Under the pieces are notes generated by a model, which saw nothing but the letters and a program-made list of their open reading frames with translations, was not told the origin of the DNA and did no database searches. DNA of 62,413 nucleotides from Flavobacteriaceae bacterium (GTDB lineage: Bacteria; Bacteroidota; Bacteroidia; Flavobacteriales; Flavobacteriaceae), in assembly GCA_023262185.1 (NCBI GenBank), contig JALRDO010000002.1, positions 78,044 to 140,456 on the forward strand. Direction: 5' to 3'. The translations under genes were made by a program, and so were the position numbers. Positions 40,405-48,722 of this stretch are shown here, piece by piece; the stretch's first letter is position 1; each line of letters opens with the position of its first letter.

Positions 40405-40932
40405 ATGGCAAGTATTAATGCAAAGAAGGCAAAACGCGCAATAAACGGTGTATCGATACTCATACCGATTGTAGTCGCTGTTTTATTTGGGGTCCGTATT
40501 CCAAATGTTGAACCGCTTAGTTTTCTGCCACCGATTTATGCCACAATAAACGGTGTCACCGCTTTGCTTTTGATTGCTGCACTATGGGCGATAAAAAATG
40601 GAAAGCGTTCGCTTCACAATACATTGATGAACTTCGCCATTGCCTGTTCATTGGCGTTTCTTGTTATGTATGTAGCCTACCATATGACTTCTGATTCTAC
40701 ACCTTACGGCGGAGAAGGGTTTATGCGTGGTGTGTATTTCTTCATCTTGATCTCACACATTGTTCTTTCAATTGTGGTGATTCCTTTTGTGCTTTACACC
40801 TATTTAAGGGGCTTTTTAGGGGAGTACCAAGAACACAAAAAATTGGCGCGCTATACCTTTCCCATCTGGCTATACGTTGCTGTAACAGGGGTGGTCGTTT
40901 ACCTCATGATTTCACCCTATTATGCGCACTAA
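40405..40932 (+). CDS. DUF420 membrane protein, oxidase assembly context
   Basis: 175 residues from the ATG at 40405, one base after the SCO1 stop. Four or five transmembrane helices are predicted. Conserved His residues are placed within or near helices: KRSLHNTLMNFA, YHMTSDSTPYGGEGFMRGVYFFILISHIVLSIVV and EHKKLARYTFPIWLYV. DUF420 proteins relate to the CtaG/YozB group and usually lie beside oxidase genes; metal or heme handling is inferred. The 3' end overlaps the next gene by 11 bp. Confidence 0.88.
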   Translation: MASINAKKAKRAINGVSILIPIVVAVLFGVRIPNVEPLSFLPPIYATINGVTALLLIAALWAIKNGKRSLHNTLMNFAIACSLAFLVMYVAYHMTSDSTPYGGEGFMRGVYFFILISHIVLSIVVIPFVLYTYLRGFLGEYQEHKKLARYTFPIWLYVAVTGVVVYLMISPYYAH

Positions 40933-41143
40933 ATTCTTTCTGCTCTTACTTCTTGTTAGTAGTGCTTCAAGCTATGGTCAATGTGCTATGTGCAGGGCGG
41001 TATTAGAGAGTGGAGTCGATACCTCGGTAGCCAAAGGGATTAATAACGGCATTGTGTATTTAATGGCGTTACCCTATGTGCTCGTTGCTGGTGTTTTTTA
41101 TGTAGTCTATCGAAAAATGCGCTCTGATAGAGTGAAAGAATAG
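40922..41143 (+). CDS. Small CxxC membrane protein
   Basis: 73 residues. A signal peptide (FFLLLLLVSSASSYGQ) would be cleaved to leave a mature N-terminus starting QCAMCRAVLESG, with a CxxC near its end, followed by one transmembrane helix (GIVYLMALPYVLVAGVFYVVY) and a basic tail. It overlaps the DUF420 gene by 11 bp and ends the oxidase block. A thiol or copper-binding role next to SCO1 fits the context but is inference. I know similar unnamed proteins after DUF420 genes in flavobacteria. Confidence 0.82.
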   Translation: MRTKFFLLLLLVSSASSYGQCAMCRAVLESGVDTSVAKGINNGIVYLMALPYVLVAGVFYVVYRKMRSDRVKE

Positions 41144-41399
41144 GCCCATTTTAAATTGGCTTAGGATTTTATAAATCCCTTCAAACATTCTTTTTTAAAT
41201 CACTGATAGTGAGATAGTTTTGAAAGAAATCAAGAATATCTCATTATGAACAGTATTAAAAATTTGAAGCGCCTTGAGCGCCTTCATGATTGTTGGCAAA
41301 AACGAGTCTAATGCCTGATTTAACGAAACTTTTACCGGTTCTCCTGTAACAAATTCGCATCTTTGTCGTCTCTTTTAAGAGCCTAACCGACGACTCTAA
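41144..41399. other. Intergenic region before the macAB-tolC operon
   Basis: 256 bp without a supported gene. CATCTTTG (41358-41365) is one base off the -7 consensus and would start transcription near 41371. Just after it, GTCGTC (41365-41370) can pair with GACGAC (41388-41393) around an inner CTCTT/AAGAG stem, so the short 5' leader may be structured. A direct repeat GCGCCTT occurs near 41268-41283. Confidence 0.4.
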
Positions 41400-42104
41400 A
41401 TGATTGAAATAAAGGAACTTCACAAATCGTATAAAATGGGAAGCAATTCGCTTCACGTTTTAAAGGGTATAAATTTTTCTGTTAAAAAGGGTGAGCTTGT
41501 GGCTATTATGGGCTCTTCTGGGTCAGGAAAGTCAACGCTACTCAATATTCTTGGAATGTTAGATGAGGCCGACGAAGGCACCTATATACTCGACGGTGTA
41601 CCCATTGAAGACCTCAATGAAACCAAGGCGGCAGAATACCGCAACAAGTTTCTGGGATTCATCTTTCAATCATTTAACCTTATCAATTACAAGTCTGCGA
41701 AGGATAACGTAGCCTTACCACTCTTTTATCAAGGCATGCCTCGAAAGGAGCGTAATACTATGGCGCTCGATTATCTTGAACGCGTTGGATTAAAGCCTTG
41801 GGCAGAACACTTGCCTAGTGAACTTTCAGGTGGTCAAAAGCAACGTGTTGCCATTGCAAGGGCTATGGCCTCTCAGCCTAAAGTATTGTTGGCAGATGAG
41901 CCTACGGGTGCACTTGACAGTAAGACCTCTTACGAGGTGATGGACTTGATTCAAAAGATCAATGATGAGGGGAATACTATTTTGGTGGTTACCCATGAAA
42001 AGGATATTGCTCACATGTGTAAGCGTATAGTTTATCTCAAGGATGGGGTGATTGTAGAAGATAAAAAAGTGAACCAGGTGCGCGCCTCGAGTTATGTTCA
42101 ATAG
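41400..42104 (+). CDS. ABC transporter ATPase, MacB/LolD type
   Basis: 234 residues. Walker A is GSSGSGKST, the Q-loop lies in FIFQSFNLI, the signature is LSGGQKQR, Walker B is VLLADEPT, followed by GALDSKTS and the switch His in VVTHEKDIA. This is the type VII (MacB/LolD/FtsE) subgroup. Its 3' end overlaps the first permease gene by 11 bp. It should energise both permeases downstream. Confidence 0.95.
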   Translation: MIEIKELHKSYKMGSNSLHVLKGINFSVKKGELVAIMGSSGSGKSTLLNILGMLDEADEGTYILDGVPIEDLNETKAAEYRNKFLGFIFQSFNLINYKSAKDNVALPLFYQGMPRKERNTMALDYLERVGLKPWAEHLPSELSGGQKQRVAIARAMASQPKVLLADEPTGALDSKTSYEVMDLIQKINDEGNTILVVTHEKDIAHMCKRIVYLKDGVIVEDKKVNQVRASSYVQ

Positions 42105-43323
42105 AGATACCTGGAAAGAAATATTTGATACGATCCGCAAGAACAAGCTGCGGACATTCCTTACGGGCTTTACTATGGCCATCGGTATCTTTATCGTGGT
42201 GATCCTAGTAGGGTTCACTAACGGTCTTCAAAATACTTTTGAGGAATTCTTCGGTGACGATGCCACGAACACTTTTTTCATTTTTCCTGGCCGTACTTCT
42301 ATGCCGTACAAGGGATATAAGTCGAATCGTTCTATTCGTTTCGACAACTCAGATCTTACCGATATAAAGGAAAACTTTGAGCCCCTACTACAGTACATAA
42401 CGCCACGTATCACCAGATCGAATTTGGTGCGTTACAAGGGGGAGTCCAATAACTATACCAATAGGGCAGTAGCCCCAGCCCATCAGTTCAGCGAGAAGAC
42501 CATCATTATGAAGGGGCGCTTTATCAATGAGAACGACCTAAAGATCAAGGGTAAGTACGCGGTTATTGGAAGATTGGTGGAGCAAGATCTCTTTAATGGA
42601 GAAGACCCGATCGGTAAATACATCACCTTAGGAGATAGCGCATTCAAGGTCATTGGTGTTTTTCAAGACGACGGAGGCGATAACGAGGAGCGTTTTATAT
42701 ACATCCCGTATACGACTAGGCAGCTTATTGAAAAAGGAACCGACCGCATTGAACAGATTATTATTGGATTTAATCCTGCCATCGGTTATACGGGTGCGAT
42801 GGCACTAGAAAAGAATATTCTAAAACTCCTTAAGGATAAGAAGGTAATAGCTCGTGAAGATCGAAGCGGAATCTTTATTCGAAATATTGCCGATGAGTTG
42901 AAGCAAAATCAACAGTTTGCTCAGGTTTTAGGATTTATAGCGCTGTTTTTTGCTATAGGTACGATTATTGCGGGTATCATTGGTGTGAGTAATATTATGA
43001 TTTTTGTGGTAAAGGAGCGCACTAAAGAGATTGGTATCCGAAAGGCACTAGGAGCAACCCCTCGTGTAGTGATTAGCGGTATCCTTTTAGAAGCTACCAC
43101 CATAACAACCTTATCTGGATTTTCTGGAATGTTAGCTGGCGTTGCCATTCTTCAAAATCTTGGCGATCAACTTGAGGACTATTTTATAACCAACCCTTAT
43201 ATCGATATAGGCTTTGCCATTGGGGCAACCCTTGTCTTGATTGTGTTTGGAACGGTTGCGGGCTATGTTCCTGCAAAACGCGCAGCTCGTATTAAACCAA
43301 TTGTAGCCCTAAGAGACGAATAA
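42094..43323 (+). CDS. MacB-like ABC permease 1
   Basis: 409 residues. One N-terminal transmembrane helix, a periplasmic MacB_PCD domain (~45-280) and a C-terminal FtsX domain with three helices (ALFFAIGTIIAGIIGVSNIMIFVVKERTKEIGIRKALGATP). It starts 11 bp inside the ATPase gene, and its stop TAA (43321-43323) overlaps the start of the next permease, with the second ATG beginning on base 43323. The two permeases are related but distinct, suggesting a heterodimer. Confidence 0.93.
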   Translation: MFNRDTWKEIFDTIRKNKLRTFLTGFTMAIGIFIVVILVGFTNGLQNTFEEFFGDDATNTFFIFPGRTSMPYKGYKSNRSIRFDNSDLTDIKENFEPLLQYITPRITRSNLVRYKGESNNYTNRAVAPAHQFSEKTIIMKGRFINENDLKIKGKYAVIGRLVEQDLFNGEDPIGKYITLGDSAFKVIGVFQDDGGDNEERFIYIPYTTRQLIEKGTDRIEQIIIGFNPAIGYTGAMALEKNILKLLKDKKVIAREDRSGIFIRNIADELKQNQQFAQVLGFIALFFAIGTIIAGIIGVSNIMIFVVKERTKEIGIRKALGATPRVVISGILLEATTITTLSGFSGMLAGVAILQNLGDQLEDYFITNPYIDIGFAIGATLVLIVFGTVAGYVPAKRAARIKPIVALRDE

Positions 43324-44585
43324 TGAAGCTATTATTTAAAGCAGATACCTGGGAAGAAATTTTCAGCTCGATTAACAAGAATCGAGTCCGCACCGTACTC
43401 ACCGTGATTGGAGTGCTTTGGGGGATCTTCGTGTATATCGCAATGTCTGGGGCAGCAAAAGGATTAGACAATGGATTTGAGCGCCAATTTGAATCGGTTG
43501 CGATGAATTCACTCTTTGCCTGGTCGCAATCTACAAGCAAGCCCTATAAAGGATTTAGAACAGGAAGAAGAATCCAATTAAAATTGTCGGATATCGATGT
43601 GCTTAAAAAACGCATACCAGAGATCCAATACATCGCCCCTAGAAATGCAACAGGAGTATTTGGTGGCGCACCAGCTTTAACCGTTCGAGGTCAAAAGTCA
43701 GGAAGCTATAATATCTATGGAGATTTTCCGGTATATACCAAGATTGCTACTAAAAAAATATACGATGAGGGTCGCTTTATCAATCAGTCTGACATAGATT
43801 ACAACCGTAGAGTATGTATAATAGGTGAGCGCACAAAGAGAGAATTATTTGATGATGAAGAAGAGGCTGTTGGATCCTTTATCAAAATCAATGATATCTA
43901 CTTTAGAGTAGTAGGTGTGCACAAGTATGTCCCCGGAGGAGGTTTTGAGTCGGACAGTGATATTTTTGTTCCCTTCACCACTTTCAATAGACTGTACAAC
44001 AAAGGAGATGAGGTAGACTTTATGAGTATTGCTGCCTTTGATGACGCCGACATCATTCAAGTTGAAAAGGATGTAAAGGCAGTACTTAAGTCGATTCATC
44101 AGGTAGATCCTACTGACGAAAGAGCTTTTGGTTCGTTTAACCTTGGAGAAGTTTTCGGGCAGATTAAAGGATTTGCAAATGGTCTTACTTTCTTATCGCT
44201 AGTGATAGGTGTGGCTACTATTCTTGCTGGTGTAATCGGAATTGGAAACATTCTATTAATCTCTGTGAAGGAGCGCACTAAAGAGCTTGGAGTAAGACGC
44301 GCATTAGGGGCTACACCTGCTGAGGTGCGTAATTTAATTTTGGTTGAATCGGTCTTTTTGACCGTGATATCAGGAGTAATGGGAATCATTTTAGGGGCTG
44401 CAACGCTTAGCCTAGTCAATAACTTGACCTCAGGGAGCGACTTTCCGTACACGAATCCTACCGTTCCTATCCCATACGTAATTGGAGCCCTCGCACTCAT
44501 GGTGATTTTGGGAACCCTAATTGGATTAATTCCTGCACAACGCGCAGTTAGTATAAGACCTATAGAAGCATTAAGAGAAGAATAA
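43323..44585 (+). CDS. MacB-like ABC permease 2
   Basis: 420 residues with the same architecture: N-terminal helix, MacB_PCD domain (~45-290) and FtsX domain (VIGVATILAGVIGIGNILLISVKERTKELGVRRALGATP). Its ATG starts on the last base of the previous stop. Gene pairs like this form heteromeric type VII exporters. The substrate is unknown; family members export macrolides, peptides, siderophores or lipoproteins. Confidence 0.93.
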   Translation: MKLLFKADTWEEIFSSINKNRVRTVLTVIGVLWGIFVYIAMSGAAKGLDNGFERQFESVAMNSLFAWSQSTSKPYKGFRTGRRIQLKLSDIDVLKKRIPEIQYIAPRNATGVFGGAPALTVRGQKSGSYNIYGDFPVYTKIATKKIYDEGRFINQSDIDYNRRVCIIGERTKRELFDDEEEAVGSFIKINDIYFRVVGVHKYVPGGGFESDSDIFVPFTTFNRLYNKGDEVDFMSIAAFDDADIIQVEKDVKAVLKSIHQVDPTDERAFGSFNLGEVFGQIKGFANGLTFLSLVIGVATILAGVIGIGNILLISVKERTKELGVRRALGATPAEVRNLILVESVFLTVISGVMGIILGAATLSLVNNLTSGSDFPYTNPTVPIPYVIGALALMVILGTLIGLIPAQRAVSIRPIEALREE

Positions 44586-44622
44586 CAACCTAAACTAGAC
44601 CTATTATTTAATACCTATTATT

Positions 44623-45756
44623 ATGAAAAAAGCCGTTCGGTATAGTATCATTGCAGTGATCACACTTGGCGCTCTTTGGGCTGCGGCCTTCTTTGTGAAA
44701 TCAAATAGCAAAGCGTCGATTACTTATGACACCATTAGTCCTTTTTACGGTACTATAGAAGAAAAGACTGTCGCAACAGGGACAGTGGTTCCTGAAGACG
44801 AAGTTGAAATTAAGCCTCAGATTCAAGGTATTATAGATCGAATTGTAAAATACGAAGGAGATTATGTGAATCAAGGCGATCTCATCGCTGTGATCAAGGT
44901 GGTTCCGAATGAGCAATCCTTAAACTCGGCCATGGGCAGAGTTAAGAATGCTGAATTGCGTTTGAACAATGCGGAATTGGAATTCAATCGAAATGAAGAA
45001 CTTTTCGAAAGGGGAGTGATCTCAAATCAAGATTACAACAACTTGAAATTGACCTTTGAGCAGGCGGCACAAGAATTGCGCAATGCCCAGGCCGACTATC
45101 AAATCATCAAAGAGGGTTCTGTCGGTGGGTCATCATCAGCAAATACAAATATCCGTGCGACGACTTCAGGAACCATCTTAGAGATACCTGTTGAGATTGG
45201 TGATCAAGTTATTCAGTCGAACTCATTTAACGCCGGAACCACAATTGCAACTGTTGCCGATTTGACTAAGATGGTTTTCGAAGGAAAGGTAGATGAAGGT
45301 GAAGTGGGTAAACTTAAAGTTGGAATGCCCCTTATAGTAAGTCTTGGGGCTATCAGTGACAAAGAATTTGATGCGCGTTTACGCTTTATCGCTCCTAAAG
45401 GAGTTGAAGAGTCGGGTGCAGTGAAATTCAAGATAGAAGGAGATGTAACCGTTGAGGATGATTTTACAATTAGAGCCGGATACAGCGCAAATGCATCGTT
45501 AATTTTAGATCGAAAAGAAGACATTTTGGTGATGCCAGAGGCCTTATTGCAGTTCGATAAAGTGACTGACGAACCTTATGTTGAAGTTGAGGTGGGTGAG
45601 CAGAAGTTTGAGCGCCGCGATATTAAGATTGGAATTTCTGATGGTATTAATGTTGAGATCCTTGAAGGATTAACAGAATCTGATAAGGTGAAGCAATGGA
45701 ACAAAACAGAGCCAATTAAGATCGAATCAGAGGAGTCTCCTAATAGAGGCGTGTAA
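44623..45756 (+). CDS. MacA-like periplasmic adaptor (HlyD family)
   Basis: 377 residues. An N-terminal membrane anchor (SIIAVITLGALWAAAFFV) is followed by barrel-sandwich (lipoyl) halves (GTVVPEDEVEIKPQIQGIIDRIVKYEGDYVNQGD and ATTSGTILEIPVEIGDQV) around a helical hairpin (~100-160), then a beta-barrel and membrane-proximal domain. It would bridge the permeases and the TolC channel encoded next. It lies 37 bp after permease 2. Confidence 0.93.
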   Translation: MKKAVRYSIIAVITLGALWAAAFFVKSNSKASITYDTISPFYGTIEEKTVATGTVVPEDEVEIKPQIQGIIDRIVKYEGDYVNQGDLIAVIKVVPNEQSLNSAMGRVKNAELRLNNAELEFNRNEELFERGVISNQDYNNLKLTFEQAAQELRNAQADYQIIKEGSVGGSSSANTNIRATTSGTILEIPVEIGDQVIQSNSFNAGTTIATVADLTKMVFEGKVDEGEVGKLKVGMPLIVSLGAISDKEFDARLRFIAPKGVEESGAVKFKIEGDVTVEDDFTIRAGYSANASLILDRKEDILVMPEALLQFDKVTDEPYVEVEVGEQKFERRDIKIGISDGINVEILEGLTESDKVKQWNKTEPIKIESEESPNRGV

Positions 45757-45787
45757 CTGAAGCCATAACCTAACACCAGCTGTAACT

Positions 45788-47137
45788 ATGAAGTTTAGAT
45801 TACTTAGTTTGCTCGCGCTTATCAGTGCATTCTCATTTGCTCAAACCAAGCGAATGACCTTGCAAGAGTGTGTAGAATATGCGCTAGAAAACAATATAAC
45901 CATTGAGCAATTCGAGTTGGATCTTGAATCTGCAAAGCTCGGAGAGCTCGAAGGGCTCGGACAATTCTTGCCAAGACTTAACGGGTCAATGGGACTTAAT
46001 GAGAGTAAAGGTTTTGGTATTGATCCGAGAACCAATACAGCAAACCCATCTTTAGTTGTATTGCAAGGAAATTTCAACTTATCTGTGGGGTATACTCTCT
46101 TCGATGGATTGAGAAATATTAGAAGAGCCCAGCGCGCTGAGATCAATACTATCTCAAATCAGTACCGTTTGGCGAATCTCAAGGACGATGTACGTCTAAG
46201 CGTTGCAAACGCTTACCTTAATGTAATTTCATCGAAGGAGTCTTTAAAGGTGGCTCAAGCTCAGTTTGCGGTAACAGAGCAAGACCTTAAGCGCACTAGA
46301 GAATTGGTAGAGTTAGGGGTGGTTCCGAATGGAGATCTTTTAGAGATTGAGGCTACAGCTGCGAACCAAGAGCAATCTATCGTAAATGCAGAGGCACGCG
46401 TAATCCTTTCGCGCATCAATCTGGCACAGCTGCTGCAGATTACAGATTACGAGAACTTTGATATCGCAGACGAATCTTTTGATGTTCCGAGTTCTACTAT
46501 TCTTGACAAGTCTCCGAAACAAATTTTCACCAAGGCGATGAGCTTTAGAAATGACATAAAGCTTGCAGAGACGAGTGTTATTCTATCTGAGCAAGATTTA
46601 AAGATCGCAAAGGGAGCTGCTTTGCCTACGCTTAATGCCTTCATGAATTACAACACTTTTGCAAGTGATCGTTTTCAATTAGATGACACGGGTAATCTTG
46701 TACGCCCTGATCTTATTGCACAGCTTGAAGGTAACGACGGTATTTCATACGGTTTGTCTTTAAACATTCCGATTTTCAATGCGTTTTCGACCTTCAATAG
46801 CATCAAGCGGGCAGCCTTGAATGTGAAGCGTTCAGAATTGCAATACGAGCAAACTAAATTGGATCTAGAAAGTGCGGTTAATCAAGCGTATAATGATGTG
46901 AAGACCTTTGCCAAGGCATACGAGGCTGCTCAAAAGTCACTTGATGCCAGAAGGTTGGCCTACCAATACGCTAAAGAAAGATTCGAGGTGGGGCTTATGA
47001 ACTCTTTTGATTTCAGCCAAGCTCAGGCCCGATTAGACAATGCTGAAGCCACGGTGATTCGTACCAAATACGATTACATCTTTAGGTTGAAAATTCTAGA
47101 ATTCTATTTTGGAATTCCTATGGGGGTTTTAGATTAA
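45788..47137 (+). CDS. TolC-family outer membrane channel
   Basis: 449 residues. A signal peptide (LLSLLALISAFSFAQ) precedes TLQECVEYALENNITIEQFELDLESAKLGEL, the typical start of the outer-membrane efflux protein repeat. Two helical repeats and short beta strands (NGSMGLNESKGFG, LSVGYTLFDGLRN; YGLSLNIPIFNAFS) build half of the trimeric tube. It is the last gene of the five-gene export operon. Confidence 0.94.
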   Translation: MKFRLLSLLALISAFSFAQTKRMTLQECVEYALENNITIEQFELDLESAKLGELEGLGQFLPRLNGSMGLNESKGFGIDPRTNTANPSLVVLQGNFNLSVGYTLFDGLRNIRRAQRAEINTISNQYRLANLKDDVRLSVANAYLNVISSKESLKVAQAQFAVTEQDLKRTRELVELGVVPNGDLLEIEATAANQEQSIVNAEARVILSRINLAQLLQITDYENFDIADESFDVPSSTILDKSPKQIFTKAMSFRNDIKLAETSVILSEQDLKIAKGAALPTLNAFMNYNTFASDRFQLDDTGNLVRPDLIAQLEGNDGISYGLSLNIPIFNAFSTFNSIKRAALNVKRSELQYEQTKLDLESAVNQAYNDVKTFAKAYEAAQKSLDARRLAYQYAKERFEVGLMNSFDFSQAQARLDNAEATVIRTKYDYIFRLKILEFYFGIPMGVLD

Positions 47138-47171
47138 TGCTTCTTTAGTAAATCAAGGCTTATCTTTGAAT

Positions 47172-47885
47172 ATGCCAATTGTATTAGCATTAGATACATC
47201 TACCAAGGGCTGCTCTGCAGCCCTTTTTGATGGACAAGATTGTCTTATTCACCGCCAGGTGATAGAAGATGGTTTTGTGCATGCAGAACAGTTACATTTA
47301 ATTGTAGAGTCTCTCTTTAGAGATGTGTCTTATAGCCTACAAGACATTGATGGGGTAGCTGTAGGGGCAGGTCCGGGTTCGTACACGGGTCTTAGAATCG
47401 GTGTTTCAGCGGCAAAAGGCTTCGCCTTTGCACTCGACAACCCATTAATTGGAATAGACAGTTTAGCTTTATTAGCACAAGAAGGCAAGAGTGTGCTAGA
47501 AACGAAAAAGCTAGGTGCAGAGGTTATTCTTTCGGTGATCGACTCAAGACGGCAAGAGGTTTATGCCAGAATTCAGCATTTATCAGGAGAGGTGCTGCTC
47601 GAAACCTGTTCAATTGGCTTAGAAGAGTTTTCATTTGAACCATTTATAAACGCCTATTCAGGACTCATGGTGGTTGGGGATGCGATGGATAAGATGCGCA
47701 CCTATCTAAAAGAGTATGAAACGCATCGTCCCATAACCTATCTGGAGGCCTATCCTAATGCTGAATTCATGGGAAGCTTCATTAAATACGCATTCGAAAA
47801 TAAGGCCTTTGAATCGCTCGTTTCTTTCGAGCCGAACTACATCAAACCTGTATACATCACACCACCAAAGTCTGCGACTTCTTAG
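47172..47885 (+). CDS. tsaB: tRNA threonylcarbamoyladenosine biosynthesis protein TsaB
   Basis: 237 residues from the ATG at 47172 (an in-frame TTG lies two codons before). Characteristic elements are LALDTSTKGCSAALFDG at the start and GAGPGSYTGLRIGVSAAKGFAFA. TsaB is the inactive ASKHA scaffold that pairs with TsaD to make t6A37 in ANN-decoding tRNAs. A -7 box match (TATCTTTG, 47161-47168) sits four bases before the ATG, suggesting a leaderless mRNA or a later start. It converges on the mscS gene with a 4-bp overlap. Confidence 0.94.
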   Translation: MPIVLALDTSTKGCSAALFDGQDCLIHRQVIEDGFVHAEQLHLIVESLFRDVSYSLQDIDGVAVGAGPGSYTGLRIGVSAAKGFAFALDNPLIGIDSLALLAQEGKSVLETKKLGAEVILSVIDSRRQEVYARIQHLSGEVLLETCSIGLEEFSFEPFINAYSGLMVVGDAMDKMRTYLKEYETHRPITYLEAYPNAEFMGSFIKYAFENKAFESLVSFEPNYIKPVYITPPKSATS

Positions 47886-48718
47886 TCGGCGGCGTTCACT
47901 AATACACGGTGAGGGAATGGTATTTCGATTCCTTCTTCGTCAAATCTTCTTTTGATATTTTCAATCATCTCGAAGCGAATAGGCCAAAATTCATCGGTAT
48001 TGGTCCAATAACGTATAGAAAGATCTACTGAGCTTTCAGCAAGTTCGTTTACGAGAACGGCAGGCATTTTCTCTTCTTCTTTAATGATGCGCGAATCGTT
48101 TGTGCATAATTCTAAAACCACTTCTCTTGCTTTCTGAATATTGCTAGAATAGCTAATCCCAATGATGAGGTTTTCTCTACGAATCGGTTCAGAAGAGTAA
48201 TTGATGATTTTGTCGTTCGAGAGGTTTCCGTTCGGAATCACCACAACCTGATTACTAAAAGTGGTTAGTTTAGTGTTGAATACGGTGATTTGTTTAACCG
48301 TTCCTTCTACTCCTTGTGCCGAGATAAAGTCTCCCACCTTGAAGGGTTTGAAGATTAGAATCAAGATTCCTCCTGCAAAGTTAGAAAGCGACCCTTGTAG
48401 GGCTAGACCCAAGGCCAATCCCGCAGCCCCCAACATAGCGATGAGAGAAGAGGTTTCAACGCCCAACTGGGTAATTACCATGACCAGGAGTATCACTTTT
48501 AAAGCAATACTGATAAAGTCTTCAAGGAACTGTTCTAAGGTGCGATCGTAATCCTTTTTATCAAAGAACTTGGCGACCCCTATATCGACCAGACGAATAA
48601 CCCACCATCCTACAAACGCAGTGATAAAAGCGGATATAATATTTGGTAGAACATCCCACAATAATGCGATCAATTGTTCAAGATGTTGTTCGTAATCTCT
48701 AAAAGTTTGTTCGATCAT
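47882..48718 (-). CDS. Small-conductance mechanosensitive channel (MscS family)
   Basis: 278 residues from the ATG at 48718; a longer frame to 48787 overlaps the upstream gene and is less likely. It has three transmembrane helices; the pore helix TM3 includes LIAMLGAAGLALGLALQGSLSNFAGGILILIFKPFKVGDFI, with the Ala/Gly packing pattern of MscS. The beta domain (VEGTVKQITVFNTKLTTFSNQVVVIPNGNL) and alpha/beta C-terminal domain follow. It releases solutes on hypo-osmotic shock. The gene lies 4 bp after the DUF255 gene. Confidence 0.94.
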   Translation of the reverse strand: MIEQTFRDYEQHLEQLIALLWDVLPNIISAFITAFVGWWVIRLVDIGVAKFFDKKDYDRTLEQFLEDFISIALKVILLVMVITQLGVETSSLIAMLGAAGLALGLALQGSLSNFAGGILILIFKPFKVGDFISAQGVEGTVKQITVFNTKLTTFSNQVVVIPNGNLSNDKIINYSSEPIRRENLIIGISYSSNIQKAREVVLELCTNDSRIIKEEEKMPAVLVNELAESSVDLSIRYWTNTDEFWPIRFEMIENIKRRFDEEGIEIPFPHRVLVNAAD

Positions 48719-48722
48719 AACC

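Noticed and set aside
41268-41283. Direct repeat GCGCCTT(GA)GCGCCTT as a regulator site
   Set aside because: A single short pair without symmetry or further copies; not enough to call an operator.
41256-41456. Possible small gene in the gap before the ABC transporter operon (minus strand)
   Set aside because: It overlaps the start of the ATPase gene, has no domain, and its composition looks non-coding.
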